From JBNKVT01 sp050299335 (lineage in GTDB: Bacteria; Pseudomonadota; Alphaproteobacteria; Rhodobacterales; Rhodobacteraceae): DNA of 64,000 bases. The position numbers and the translations under genes were made by a program. Positions 50,498 through 59,717 of this stretch are shown here, in pieces. Within the stretch, counting starts at the first letter, position 1. Each line of letters begins with the position of its first letter. Under the pieces are notes generated by a model. The model was not told where the DNA came from. It saw only the letters and a list, made by a program, of their open reading frames with translations, and made no database searches. The stretch lies in contig JBNKVT010000044.1 in assembly GCA_050299335.1 (NCBI GenBank), forward strand, positions 1 through 64,000. Direction: 5' to 3'.

Positions 50498-51817
50498 TCA
50501 TTCCGCCGGTACTTCGGGCGGGTAATGGGCATCGAAATCCTCTTCGATGGTCGCGGGCTGCGGCTCGGGGGTTTCGAGAACCCCGAGGATCGGCAGGATC
50601 ACCAGGAAATAGGCGAACCAGTAGGTGGCCGCGATCAGCGAGATGGTCGAATAGGGTGGCTCAGCCGGCATCGCCCCGCACCACATCAAGACGATGAAGT
50701 CGACGACCAGCAGCCAGAACCAGATCCGGAACATCGGCCGGTAGCGGCCCGAGCGCACGGTCGAAGTATCGAGCCAGGGCACGATGGCCATGACCGCGAT
50801 CGAGCCAAACATCGCCAGCACCCCGAAGAATTTGGCATCAATGATGCCGCCGGTGAAGAAGCTGGCGATCTGCACCACCCAGACATCCGCCGTGAAGGCG
50901 CGCAGGATGGCGTAGAAGGGCAGGAAGTACCATTCCGGAACGATATGGGTCGGGGTGACCTGCGCATTCGCCTCGATATAATTGTCCGGATGGCCGAGAT
51001 AGTTCGGCATGAAGGCGACGATCGCGGCGAAGATGGTCAGGATGAACATCAGCGCGAACAGGTCCTTGACGACGAAATAGGGCCAGAAGGGCAGCGTGTC
51101 CTTCTCAGCCTCTTCCTTGGACTTCCGCCGCACCTCGACCCCGGCCGGGTTGTTGTTGCCGGTGGTGTGGAAGGCCCAGATATGGACGATCACCAGCCCG
51201 GCAATGACGAAGGGCAGAAGGTAATGCAGCGAGAAGAAATGGGTCAGCGTCGCGTTGCCGACCGCCGGTCCGCCGAGCAGCCATTCCTGGATGGTCGGGC
51301 CGACGCCGGGGATGGCGCCGAAGAGGCCGGTGATCACGGTCGCCCCCCAGAAGGACATCTGTCCCCAGGGCAGCACATAGCCCATGAAGGCGGTGGCCAT
51401 CATGGCGACATAGATCAGCATGCCGATGATCCAGGTCAGCTCGCGCGGAGCCTTGTAGGACCCGTAATAGAGACCGCGGAAGATATGGGCATAGACGGCG
51501 ATGAAGAACAGCGAGGCGCCGTTCATGTGGGTATAGCGGATCAGGTCGCAGCCGTTGACGTCGCGCATGCAATGCTCGACCGAGGCGAAGGCCATGTCGA
51601 CATGCGGCGTGAAATGCATGACCAGCGCGATGCCGGTGCCGATCTGCAGCACCAGGCAGAAAGCCAGCACGATACCCCAGATCCACATCCAGTTGAGGTT
51701 CTTCGGCGTCGGGATGGTCAGCGTCGAATGCAGGAGCCCCAGGATCGGCAGGCGGGATTCGATCCAACGCTCGGCCTTCGACTTGGGCTCGTAATGGTCG
51801 TGCGGGATACCGCTCAT
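50498..51817 (-). CDS. petB: Cytochrome b of the bc1 complex
   Basis: 439 residues with eight membrane helices. Haem-ligand His residues lie in the second helix (about 97-111) and fourth (about 198-212). The Q-o site has GYVLPWGQMSFWGATVITGLFGAIP near 142-166 and PEWYFLPFYAILR near 293-305. The long C-terminus is typical of Rhodobacter-type cytochrome b. The start overlaps the petA stop by 4 bases (ATGA). It is an inner-membrane quinol oxidase core. Confidence 0.98.
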   Translation of the reverse strand: MSGIPHDHYEPKSKAERWIESRLPILGLLHSTLTIPTPKNLNWMWIWGIVLAFCLVLQIGTGIALVMHFTPHVDMAFASVEHCMRDVNGCDLIRYTHMNGASLFFIAVYAHIFRGLYYGSYKAPRELTWIIGMLIYVAMMATAFMGYVLPWGQMSFWGATVITGLFGAIPGVGPTIQEWLLGGPAVGNATLTHFFSLHYLLPFVIAGLVIVHIWAFHTTGNNNPAGVEVRRKSKEEAEKDTLPFWPYFVVKDLFALMFILTIFAAIVAFMPNYLGHPDNYIEANAQVTPTHIVPEWYFLPFYAILRAFTADVWVVQIASFFTGGIIDAKFFGVLAMFGSIAVMAIVPWLDTSTVRSGRYRPMFRIWFWLLVVDFIVLMWCGAMPAEPPYSTISLIAATYWFAYFLVILPILGVLETPEPQPATIEEDFDAHYPPEVPAE

Positions 51818-52386
51818 GTCCGGGCCTCCCCGATTTCGATAACGGTTTCAGAGATGAATTTGGCGACCGGGACATCGAGGTTCCGCGGCGCCGGGCCTTT
51901 GCGGATGCGGCCGGCGATGTCGTAATGCGACCCGTGGCAGGGGCAGAACCAGCCGCCGAAATCCCCGGCGTTGTTGATCGGGATGCAGCCCAGATGGGTG
52001 CAGACACCGACCATGACCAGCCATTCCCCGGCCTCGTCGAGGGTCCGGTCCTGATCGGTGGCCGGAGATTCGCTTGGCCGGTTGGCGTTGCGGGCATCCT
52101 GATCCGGCAGTTCGTCCAGCGGCACCGACCGGGCCTGTTCGATCTCGGCAGTTGTGCGGCGGCGCACGAAGACCGGCTTGCCCTGCCAGAGCTGCTTGAT
52201 CTGAGTGCCGGGCTCGACGCCGGAAATATCGATGCGGATGGTCGATAGCGCCAGCACGTCCTTGGACGGGTTCATCTGGTTGATGAGCGGCCAGACGGCA
52301 GCTCCGGCGGTGACGGCACCGGCCGAGGCGGTGGTGACATAGAGAAAATCGCGGCGGGTGCCGTGATCGTCTTCGGCATGAGACAT
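51814..52386 (-). CDS. petA: Rieske iron-sulfur protein of the bc1 complex
   Basis: 190 residues. A twin-arginine signal, GTRRDFLYVTTASAG, leads into an uncleaved membrane anchor (about 17-37). The soluble domain binds the [2Fe-2S] cluster through CTHLGC (129-134) and CPCHGSH (148-154), with the disulfide Cys pair of the family. It is the first gene of petABC, overlapping petB as ATGA. GGGAGACAG precedes its start. Confidence 0.98.
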   Translation of the reverse strand: MSHAEDDHGTRRDFLYVTTASAGAVTAGAAVWPLINQMNPSKDVLALSTIRIDISGVEPGTQIKQLWQGKPVFVRRRTTAEIEQARSVPLDELPDQDARNANRPSESPATDQDRTLDEAGEWLVMVGVCTHLGCIPINNAGDFGGWFCPCHGSHYDIAGRIRKGPAPRNLDVPVAKFISETVIEIGEART

Positions 52387-52537
52387 CGGGTCTGTCTCCC
52401 TTGTTCTTGCCCCGCTACGGGGTCGTGATGCGCGTGTCCTCCGCGCATGGCGGAATTCTGCCGGGACTGATAGCGTCTGGCAGCACGCGGGTCCAGCGGA
52501 CTTTGCGACGCAGGGGGTTAAAATAGGAGAAACGCGG

Positions 52538-52996
52538 ATGACGGGCATCAGGTTGGCGGCGTTTCAGCCCGATATCGCCCCGAATCTCGGCTCGATGATC
52601 CGAAGCTGTGCCTGTCTCGGGATGGGGCTCGACGTGATCGGGCCTTGCGGGTTTCCGTTCTCTGTGAAGGCCTTGCGGCGGGCGGCGATGGATTACGCCG
52701 ATCTGGCCGAGATCGTGCACCATGACGACTGGACGAGGTTCGAGGCGGGGCTTTCGGGACGGCTGGTGGTCCTGTCCACGAAAGGCGCGGTACGGCTGTG
52801 GGATTTCGGGTTCGCGCCGGGAGACAGGCTTTTGGTGGGACGCGAGACGGCGGGCGTGCCCGAGGAGGTGGTGGCGCGCGCCGATGCGGTCGTGGCTATC
52901 CCGATGCCGGGGGGCGGCCGGTCGATGAATGTGGCGGTGGCGGCGGGGATCGGGCTGGCGGAGGCCTTGCGCCAGGTGGGCAGGCGCATTTCCTAG
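52538..52996 (+). CDS. trmL: tRNA (cytidine/uridine-2'-O-)-methyltransferase TrmL
   Basis: 152 residues of a SPOUT methyltransferase that methylates the wobble base 34 of tRNA-Leu. The knot segments are LAAFQPDIAPNLGSMIRSCACLGMGLDVIGPCGFP, DRLLVGRETAGVPEEV near 109-124 and AIPMPGGGRSMNVAVAAGI near 133-151. The length is close to E. coli TrmL (157). The start at 52538 has GGAGAA upstream. It is divergent from petABC and transcribed alone. Confidence 0.93.
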   Translation: MTGIRLAAFQPDIAPNLGSMIRSCACLGMGLDVIGPCGFPFSVKALRRAAMDYADLAEIVHHDDWTRFEAGLSGRLVVLSTKGAVRLWDFGFAPGDRLLVGRETAGVPEEVVARADAVVAIPMPGGGRSMNVAVAAGIGLAEALRQVGRRIS

Positions 52997-53203
52997 AGGC
53001 AGCGCTCCCGCCCGTCGCTCTTGGCCCTTCGGGCCTCGGCTCCCGTTGGGCCCGGTCGCCGTGGCTTGCGCCACGGGCTCTTGGGGAAAGGTTGCGGGGG
53101 CGGAGACTGCAGGGCGACCCCCGCGCATGGTTCGGACGCAGGGTGCCTCCGGCGGGAGTATTTTGGAGAAGGAGGCGTGGAGGGGCGGCGTCCGGGGCCT
53201 GGG

Positions 53204-53728
53204 TCAGCGGAGGCCGAAAAGGCGCTTGATGGTGGCCAGCGCGTCCTGGGCGCGGTCGTCGGCGAGGCCGTCTCCGGCGACCTTGGCGATCATTTCGAGA
53301 AGGTCGGGAGCCGCTTCGGGACCGGCTTTTTCGACGACGCGGCGGGTGAGGCGGCGGACGGCTTCGTCCTTGTTGACGCATTGGGTGATCAGCCAGCGGC
53401 CGAGGGTGATGATCTCTTCGGCCTCGCCGGGCTCGATGCCGAATTTGGACTGGCACTGGATGGAGAGGGTGTCGATCTCGGCCTGGGTGAGGTCGCTGTC
53501 CATGGCGGCGATGGCCAGAACGATGCCGGCAGCGGCGACGCGGGGGTCGTCGACGCAGTCGGCGGGGTGGGTCTTGTTTCGCATCCTGAAGCCGAAGCGG
53601 CGGGCGGCGAGGCGGACGTCGTTGGCGGCGTCGAGGAGGGTGTCGGCGGCGTCCCTGGCGGCCTGCATCCGATAGTACCAGATACCGGCGACGGTGAGGG
53701 CAGAGAGGATGGCGAGAATGACGGGCAT
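53204..53728 (-). CDS. TerB-like domain protein with N-terminal membrane anchor
   Basis: 174 residues. Residues 1-20 are hydrophobic (MPVILAILSALTVAGIWYYR) and probably anchor it in the membrane. DDPRVAAAGIVLAIAAMDSDLTQAEIDTLSIQC near 65-97 and GRWLITQCVNKDEAVRRLTRRVVEKAG near 111-137 are like the helical TerB tellurite-resistance/DjlA N-terminal domain with acidic DxDxxxxxE metal-like residues. The start at 53728 is preferred to MRPPM 4 codons earlier because of GAGG spacing. No tellurite genes are nearby, so the role is unknown. Confidence 0.75.
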   Translation of the reverse strand: MPVILAILSALTVAGIWYYRMQAARDAADTLLDAANDVRLAARRFGFRMRNKTHPADCVDDPRVAAAGIVLAIAAMDSDLTQAEIDTLSIQCQSKFGIEPGEAEEIITLGRWLITQCVNKDEAVRRLTRRVVEKAGPEAAPDLLEMIAKVAGDGLADDRAQDALATIKRLFGLR

Positions 53729-53740
53729 GGGAGGCCTCAA

Positions 53741-53939
53741 TTTCTATCAATGAAGGGATGTTAGACGGGAGAATGGGGCAAGAGAAGGGCGGAGGGCGCG
53801 TGATTTGGGAGGGTGTTGCACGCGTGAAATCTGCGCCAGTGCTTTGGTTTTACTAACAAAAATGATTGACAATGCGTGAATAGTTCTTGAATTGGCGACA
53901 ATTCCGCAAAATTTGGGGAATTGAAGATTCGCGCCAGGC
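53741..53939. other. AT-rich intergenic region
   Basis: The 199-base gap between the TerB-like and TusA-like genes is clearly AT-rich, with an inverted pair AATTCC / GGAATT near 53899-53921. No gene or terminator is identified. Confidence 0.4.
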
Positions 53940-54173
53940 TCACCCCGCCTTGCGGATGGTGAAGAGGTGACGGGGAAAGCCCTGTTCCTCGACCGAGACC
54001 AGTTCGTGACCCTGTTCGGCGCAGAAATGCGGGATGTCGATCAGCGCCGCCGGGTCGTCGGCCTCGACGCGGATCAGGCCGCCGGGGGCTAGGCCCTGCA
54101 TGCGCTTTCGGACCTTCAGCACCGGCAGCGGGCAGAGGAGGCCTAGGGCGTCGAGGTGGAGCTCGGGTTCCAT
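53940..54173 (-). CDS. TusA/SirA-like sulfur carrier protein
   Basis: 77 residues. LDALGLLCPLPVLKVRKRM contains the C-P-x-P catalytic Cys near residue 14. LIRVEADDPAALIDIPHFCAEQGHELVS and FTIRKAG complete the two-layer fold. TusA-type proteins deliver sulfur for tRNA thiolation or other pathways; here they could be part of redox or sulfur metabolism because ccdA is divergent and close. A YeeE/TsuB-like partner is not present. Confidence 0.9.
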   Translation of the reverse strand: MEPELHLDALGLLCPLPVLKVRKRMQGLAPGGLIRVEADDPAALIDIPHFCAEQGHELVSVEEQGFPRHLFTIRKAG

Positions 54174-54288
54174 GAAGCAAGGGGCTAGCGGGCTTTGTTA
54201 CCACTGTCCACGCGAATGTTATGGGACGGCTGCTGACCTTTGCGGCAGGGAGGGCTATCACGGGCGGCACCGGACAGGATGAACGCGC

Positions 54289-55044
54289 ATGTTTGACGGG
54301 CAACTGGTTTACGATCTGACGCTGCTGCCGGCGATCTTCGTCGCCCTGACGGCGGGATTCGTCAGTTTCCTGTCGCCCTGCGTGCTGCCGATCGTACCGC
54401 CCTATCTTGCCTACATGGCCGGAACCTCGATCGAAGTGGCCCGCGAGCAGAAGGGGCCGGATTGGCGGATCGTGACGGCGGCGACGTTCTTCGTGCTGGG
54501 GCTGTCGACGGTGTTCATCCTCCTGGGGATCAGCTCGTCGGCGCTGGGGCGACTGTTCATTCAGTATCAAGGCGCGTTCGCCAGGGCCTCGGGCGCGGTG
54601 ATCTTCGTGTTCGGGCTGCATTTCCTGGGGATCCTGCGGATACCCTTCCTCTACCGGGAGGCCCGGTTCGAGACCGGGGACCAGTCGGGCAAGATCTTCG
54701 GCGCCTATATTCTGGGCCTGGCCTTTGCCTTCGGATGGTCGCCCTGCCTGGGACCGATCCTCGGGGCGCTGATGTCGATGAGCGCCCAGCAGGAGAATGC
54801 CGGCCGCGCGGCGGTGCTGATGATGAGCTACGCGGTGGGGCTGGGACTCCCGTTCCTGCTGTCGGCCTTCTTCTTCGGGCGGTCGATGACACTAATGAAC
54901 CGGATCAAGCCCTATATGGGGGTGATCGAGAAGGTGATGGGCGGGCTGCTGCTGGTCGTCGGCGTGGCGCTGTTCTTCGGCTGGTTCACGGATTTTGCCT
55001 TCTGGTTGCTGGATGCGTTTCCGGTATTGGGTGCGATAGGATAG
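54289..55044 (+). CDS. ccdA: CcdA-type thiol-disulfide transporter (cytochrome c biogenesis)
   Basis: 251 residues with six membrane helices. The two redox-active Cys are in SFLSPCVLP (residue 31) and FGWSPCLGP (near 153), in the first and fourth helices. It passes reducing equivalents from cytoplasmic thioredoxin to periplasmic thiol proteins used for cytochrome c maturation. In this group it serves cytochromes such as the petC product. The start MFDGQLVYDLT at 54289 follows the TusA-like gene in a divergent arrangement. A 1.3-kb repeat-rich tract follows. Confidence 0.93.
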   Translation: MFDGQLVYDLTLLPAIFVALTAGFVSFLSPCVLPIVPPYLAYMAGTSIEVAREQKGPDWRIVTAATFFVLGLSTVFILLGISSSALGRLFIQYQGAFARASGAVIFVFGLHFLGILRIPFLYREARFETGDQSGKIFGAYILGLAFAFGWSPCLGPILGALMSMSAQQENAGRAAVLMMSYAVGLGLPFLLSAFFFGRSMTLMNRIKPYMGVIEKVMGGLLLVVGVALFFGWFTDFAFWLLDAFPVLGAIG

Positions 55045-55521
55045 GCGGTCCGATGTCTATTGCCCTGGCGGAGCGGATGCCCCCGGCTCCCGGGGCAGCG
55101 GGCAAGGGCTTTTGGGGCTGTCTGGGGGCCGACCACCTGATGTGAGGCGTGTGTCCCGGCGCGTTTTTCGCCCGCAAATCCCGATCCGGGGCGGGCGCCC
55201 CTATACCCATCGCGCCCCGCTCGGACCATGCCCGGTGCGAACGACGCCGGGCCGGACCCGCCCTTTCACCAGGGCGGGGTCGGCGCTCATGTCGGAGTGG
55301 GGACATTGCGGAACCGGGTTCCAAAATTGCTGGGCGGTGTGCGATTGGCGCAGGTGCGAACTTTGTGCAAAACGTGAAGGTTTCGCAGGCGATTTTCGTC
55401 ACCTGACTGGGCGGGGCGGTCGCCGGTCGAGACTTCGGTTGAACCCTCCGAACCTGAGCCTCAATCTCTGAATGCGCAACAATTGCGCCCAATTCCGACC
55501 TCCGCCATCCCCATCCAACGC

Positions 55522-55618
55522 CGCTCACCAGGGCTCCGCCCGCTCGCGGCTGAAACGCTCCACTGGAGCGTTTCCGGGACGCCGCTCGCCCCCCGCACGG
55601 TGCAACCAGCACCGGGCC
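55522..55618 (+). repeat. 97-bp inverted repeat, left arm
   Basis: The reverse complement of 55916-56012 with one mismatch (A in the left arm's GTGCAACCAG, where the right arm gives GTGCGACCAG). It begins CGCTCACCAGGGCTCC, contains the palindrome GAAACGCTCC / GGAGCGTTTC at 55552-55574, and ends CACCGGGCC. Weaker similarity continues outwards for about 40 more bases. Confidence 0.88.
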
Positions 55619-55915
55619 GCGCCCGCCCTCGTTTCGGAGCGGGGGGCATCGAGAGGCGGGTATCGGGGGTTGGAATCAGGGCAGGGCAATCGCATCTGAA
55701 AGTATTGTCTCTTTCGCGTTCATTTTGCCCGCCCTGATCCTGCACCTTCCGGAAGTCAGCCCTGCCCTGCCGGGACTTCGAAATGAGGGCCAAGCCCGAC
55801 CCAGGGTGGGCGCTGTCCGGGCTTTTCTGCGGACCACTTTATGGCGCAGTCGCTTCCGAGCGGGCCGCTCTCAGCATGTGTCAGCAACGCGCCCGCCCCT
55901 CGGATGGGTGGGGCT

Positions 55916-56012
55916 TGGCCCGGTGCTGGTCGCACCGTGCGGGGGGCGAGCGGCGTCCCGGAAACGCTCCAGTGGAGCGTTTCAGCCGCGAGCGGGCGGA
56001 GCCCTGGTGAGC
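55916..56012 (-). repeat. 97-bp inverted repeat, right arm
   Basis: Partner of 55522-55618, separated by 297 bases. It contains the palindrome at 55960-55982. The two arms could recombine and invert the segment between them. Confidence 0.88.
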
Positions 56013-56330
56013 GGGGAGGGATGGGGACGGCGGGGCTATGGATTTGGGGCGGGATTGGGGGTTGGCTCGAATGGAGGAAACCGAACCTCAGGCGGGTTTC
56101 CCGTGACAGGTGACCCAAATGCAATTCCCCTCCCCTCCGCCTGGGGCGGTCTCGCCCTCGTTTCGGAGCAGGGGCATCGCGACGGCGGTATCGGGAGTCG
56201 CGGGAACAAGGGCGGTTGGGTCCCGCGTTCAAGGTGCGCGGATGCCACGGGTGATTGCCCTTTCCTGGCACGGGGAGAGGGCTGTCCCGTCCGGGACTGT
56301 TGGAGATGCCGGGGAGATGGCCGTCTGGTC

Positions 56331-57626
56331 TCAGGTTTCGCGGAACGCCTTGTTGAAATAGTCCAGCAACGGTTTCAGAAGGTAGTTCAGCGGTGTCCGC
56401 TCGTCGGTCTTGATGAAGCTTTCCACCGGCATGCCGGGCAGGAGCACCAGGTCGCCGAGCTTTTCCATCTCGCCCTCAAGGGGCTGCAACTCGGCGCGGT
56501 AATAGGTGTGTCCGGTGCGCTCGTCGGTGAAGACATCCGCCGAGACATTGGTCACTACCCCGAAAATCTCCGGCGTCGTGCGCTGGTCGAAGGTCGAGAA
56601 GCGCAAGACCGCCTCCTGACCCACCCGGACATTGTCGATATGGATGGTCTCGATCCGCGAGGTGATGATCAGCGGGATGTCCTGGGGGATGATATACATC
56701 AGCGGATCGGCGGGGCGGACAACGGCGCGCTGGGCAAAGATCTGCTTGTCATAGATCACCCCCGAAACCGGCGCCCGCACGTCCATCCGCGACAGGCGTT
56801 CCAGGGTCGCGAGCCGCCGCTCGGCCAGTTCAAGCTCGCGGTATTGCAGATCCCTGAGCGTGGTGATCGCCTCTTCGCGCAGGTCGCTGTCCAGCTTCAG
56901 GATCGCGATCTCGATCTCGGTGATCTGACCCTGGCTCTGGGCGATGCTGGCTTGTAACTCGCCGACCGAGCCCGCCAGCCGCGACTTCTCGCGCTGCAGG
57001 GCCAGCACGCGGCTGGCCTGGGCGAGTCCCCGTTCGAGCAGCGTCCGCTGGTCCGTGAGTTCCTGTTCGATCAGGTCCAGCTGCTCTGCAAGCGCTGCGC
57101 CCTGGGCCTCGGCGCCGCCGATTTGGGTTACGATCTGCGCCTTGCGCTCCCTGAGCTGCGACGCCTGGCTTTCGCGCGAGACGCGCCGCGCCGCGAAGAG
57201 CCCGCGCTGTCCTTCGATGAGCCCGGCAACCTCAGGGCGGTCCTCGGCGATGTCCAGCAGCATCGGGTCGAAGGTGATCTCGTCGTCGCCGTTCTGCTCG
57301 GCGTTCAGACGCCCGCGCCGAGCCATCAGCTCGAAGAGCTGGCCTTCGACGATGGTCAGTTCCGAGCGCAAGAGCGTATCGTCGAACCGCAAGAGCACCT
57401 CGCCCGCCTCGACCGTGTCGCCGTCATTGACCAGGATCTCGCCGACCACGCCGCCATCGGGATGCTGGACGACCTGGCGATTGCCCTCGACCTCGATTGC
57501 CCCCGGAGAGATGATCGCCCCGGCGATATTCGCCACCGTCGCCCAGCCGCCGACCCCGATCACCAGCACTGCCAGCGCCAGCGACCCGACGATTACCTGC
57601 CGCCGCGCGCTCCAGGACCTGTTCAT
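56331..57626 (-). CDS. Type I secretion membrane fusion protein (HlyD family)
   Basis: 431 residues. One N-terminal membrane helix (about 12-34) is followed by a split barrel/lipoyl part, GAIEVEGNRQVVQHPDGGVVGEILVNDGDTVEAGEVLLRFDDT (about 40-83). A long coiled-coil hairpin lies at about 90-285, and DVRAPVSGVIYDKQIFAQRAVV near 290-311 is the second lipoyl half. MPVESFIKTDERTPLNYLLKPL at the end is the typical HlyD/PrtE C-terminus. It links the inner-membrane ABC exporter to an outer-membrane TolC-type channel, which is absent here. The start at 57626 overlaps the ABC gene stop by 4 bases (ATGA). Confidence 0.92.
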   Translation of the reverse strand: MNRSWSARRQVIVGSLALAVLVIGVGGWATVANIAGAIISPGAIEVEGNRQVVQHPDGGVVGEILVNDGDTVEAGEVLLRFDDTLLRSELTIVEGQLFELMARRGRLNAEQNGDDEITFDPMLLDIAEDRPEVAGLIEGQRGLFAARRVSRESQASQLRERKAQIVTQIGGAEAQGAALAEQLDLIEQELTDQRTLLERGLAQASRVLALQREKSRLAGSVGELQASIAQSQGQITEIEIAILKLDSDLREEAITTLRDLQYRELELAERRLATLERLSRMDVRAPVSGVIYDKQIFAQRAVVRPADPLMYIIPQDIPLIITSRIETIHIDNVRVGQEAVLRFSTFDQRTTPEIFGVVTNVSADVFTDERTGHTYYRAELQPLEGEMEKLGDLVLLPGMPVESFIKTDERTPLNYLLKPLLDYFNKAFRET

Positions 57627-59355
57627 GTCGCGCCCTCCGCGCCGATGGTCCCGGCCACCTGGTTGTAATTCTTCAGTTGCGCCTTCAGCACCTCGTCTCG
57701 CGGCCCGAAGGCCTTGCGCATGCCCTCCTCCAGCACCAGGATCATGTCGCATTCGGCGATCCCGGCCGGGCGGTGCGCCATGATGATGACGCTCTTGCCC
57801 GCCGCCTTCATCTGCCGGATTGCCGCGTTCAGCGCCTCGGACCCCTGCGCATCGAGATTGGCATTCGGCTCATCAAGGATCAGGATCGCCGGGTCGCCAT
57901 ACATCGCCCGTGCCAGGCCCAGCCGCTGTTTCTGCCCCCCCGACAGCCGCCCGCCGCCCGGCGTGATCACCGTGTCATAGCCATTGGGCAGTTTCAGGAT
58001 CATCTCATGCGCCCCGGCCTTCTGCGCCGCCGCGACCACCTTCTCGGGATCCGGTTCCTCGGCCAGCCTGGCGATGTTTCCGCCACCGTCGCCCCGAACA
58101 GCGTCGCGTCCTGGGGCAGATAGCCGATATGGGTGCCGAGTGCCTCGTGGGAATATTGCTCCAGCGCCGCCCCATCCAGCCGCACCTTGCCCGAGGCCGG
58201 CCGCCAGATGCCGGTCAGCACCCGGGCCAGGGTAGATTTTCCAGCGGCGCTCGGCCCGATGACACCCAGCGCCTGCCCTTCCTCCAGCCGGAAACTCAGC
58301 ATCCTCAGCGTCGCCACCTGCTCGCCGGGCGGAACGACGGTGATCTGCTGCGCCTCCAGGATCGAGCGGGGGGCGGGCAGGGGGGTCATGTCGGGTTCCG
58401 CGGGGGTGCGGCTCAGGAGGTCGTTCAGCTGATCCCAGCCCTGCCGCGCCCGCTGCGCCAGGGGCCAGCCGCCTATGGCCTGTTCGACCGGTGCCAGGGC
58501 GCGGCCCAGAAGGATCGAGCCCGCGATCATCGCACCCGCGGTCATTTCGTTCTGCAGCACCACATAGGCTCCAAGCGCCAGCATGGCCGATTGCAGGAAG
58601 AACCGGAAGGTTTTCGAGACGGTCGAGAAGGTGCCCGAGAGATCCGCCGCCGAGATATGGGCGGCCAGTGCTGTATCCCGGCGCTGCCGCCAGCGGGCCA
58701 GGACGGCCTTGCGCATTCCCAGACCCTGCACCGCCTCGCCCGCTTCGCGGACGGCCTCGGCGAACCGGTCCGCCAGGGCCGAGGCCCCGGCGGCCTCGCG
58801 CACCGGCTTGCGGGTCAGTAGCTGGTTGAGGATGGTGATGGTGATCAAGAGCGCGCTGCCGGCGACCGCCAGCCAGCCGAGCCAGGGGTGGAAGATGAAG
58901 ATCGCGGCAATGAAGATCGGTGTCCAGGGGATGTCGAAAATCGCGAAAAGCACCGGCGCGGAGAGGAATTTCTGGATCGCCTCCAGGTCCTGAAGGCCGG
59001 TCTGCGGCTTGCCTCTTTCTTCGGTGATGACGGCCCGGCGCAGCACCACGTCGAAGACCCGCCCGTCGAGGCTGGACTGGAATTCCGCCCCGATCCTTGC
59101 GGCGATCCGGCCGCGCGCATAATCGAGAATGCCCATGATTCCGTAAAGCAGGGCCACCAGGATGAAGAGGGCGGTCAGCGTCTCTTCGGAGCGCGAGCCG
59201 ATGACACGGTCGTAGACCTGCAGCATGAACAAGGGCCCGGTCAGCATCAGGAGGTTCACGAAGACCGAGAACAGCCCGATGGACACAAACAGGCCGCGCG
59301 CCCGTTTCAGCGTGTCGGTCAGTTCGGGGCTTTTCGGGGCCGGTGCCTGGCGCAT
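57623..59355 (-). pseudogene. Type I secretion ABC transporter (PrtD/AprD type) split by a 1-base frameshift
   Basis: The upstream frame (59355 to about 58080) has a six-helix membrane domain and Walker A GPSAAGKSTL near residue 351, and reaches YLPQDATLFGATVAE before leaving the correct frame. The downstream frame (from about 58077 to 57623) supplies VVAAAQKAGAHEMI, the signature LSGGQKQRLGLARAMYG, Walker B ILILDEPNANLD and the rest. Restoring one T to the TTT at 58078-58080 joins them as ATVAENIARLAEEPDP and gives a normal protein of about 577 residues. Either a true inactivating deletion or a homopolymer sequencing error is possible. It forms an operon with the HlyD-type gene. Confidence 0.85.
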
Positions 59356-59717
59356 CGTCTTATGGGTCCTTTCGATCCTTGGGCTTCAGGGGAAAGCCGC
59401 TTGCGGAGATCGTTCGACGGTCGGGAAATTCCGTCCCGGGATTCAAATGATCTTAATATGATTAATCCAGTCTTTACGCCGCCATCCTGTTCCTAGAGCG
59501 TAAACGAGTCGTGATGCTAGGCCAATTTTGCAACAGAAGCCGCGCAATTCGTCCCGAAGAGTGGCGTTTCCGCGCCGGGCGATTATATGCAACCTCCGAT
59601 GAAACGGACCGTCCGGGCCGGAATTTCGCGGTGCGAAGGCATGGACGTCTTTTCCGGCGGCGGTCAGTATCGGTGACAAGTGGTGACGCGGAGCGGGACG
59701 TGAAAGGGATAGTGACG
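59356..59717. other. Intergenic, promoter region of divergent units
   Basis: 362 bases between the secretion ABC gene and mlaA. It has some AT-rich parts (near 59440-59470) but no gene or repeat that I can identify. Confidence 0.45.

Larger units (their letters stand above)
55045..56330. repeat. 1.3-kb gene-free tract made of repeats
   Basis: No frame here has a recognisable protein. The tract holds a 97-base near-perfect inverted repeat (own entry). A copy of the 13.6-kb repeat lies at 55840-55895. A direct repeat of GCCCTCGTTTCGGAGC occurs near 55622 and 56153, each followed by GGGG(C)ATCG and a GGCGG-GTATCGGG segment. It lies between ccdA and the secretion genes and looks like a nest of intergenic repeats. 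Confidence 0.75.
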
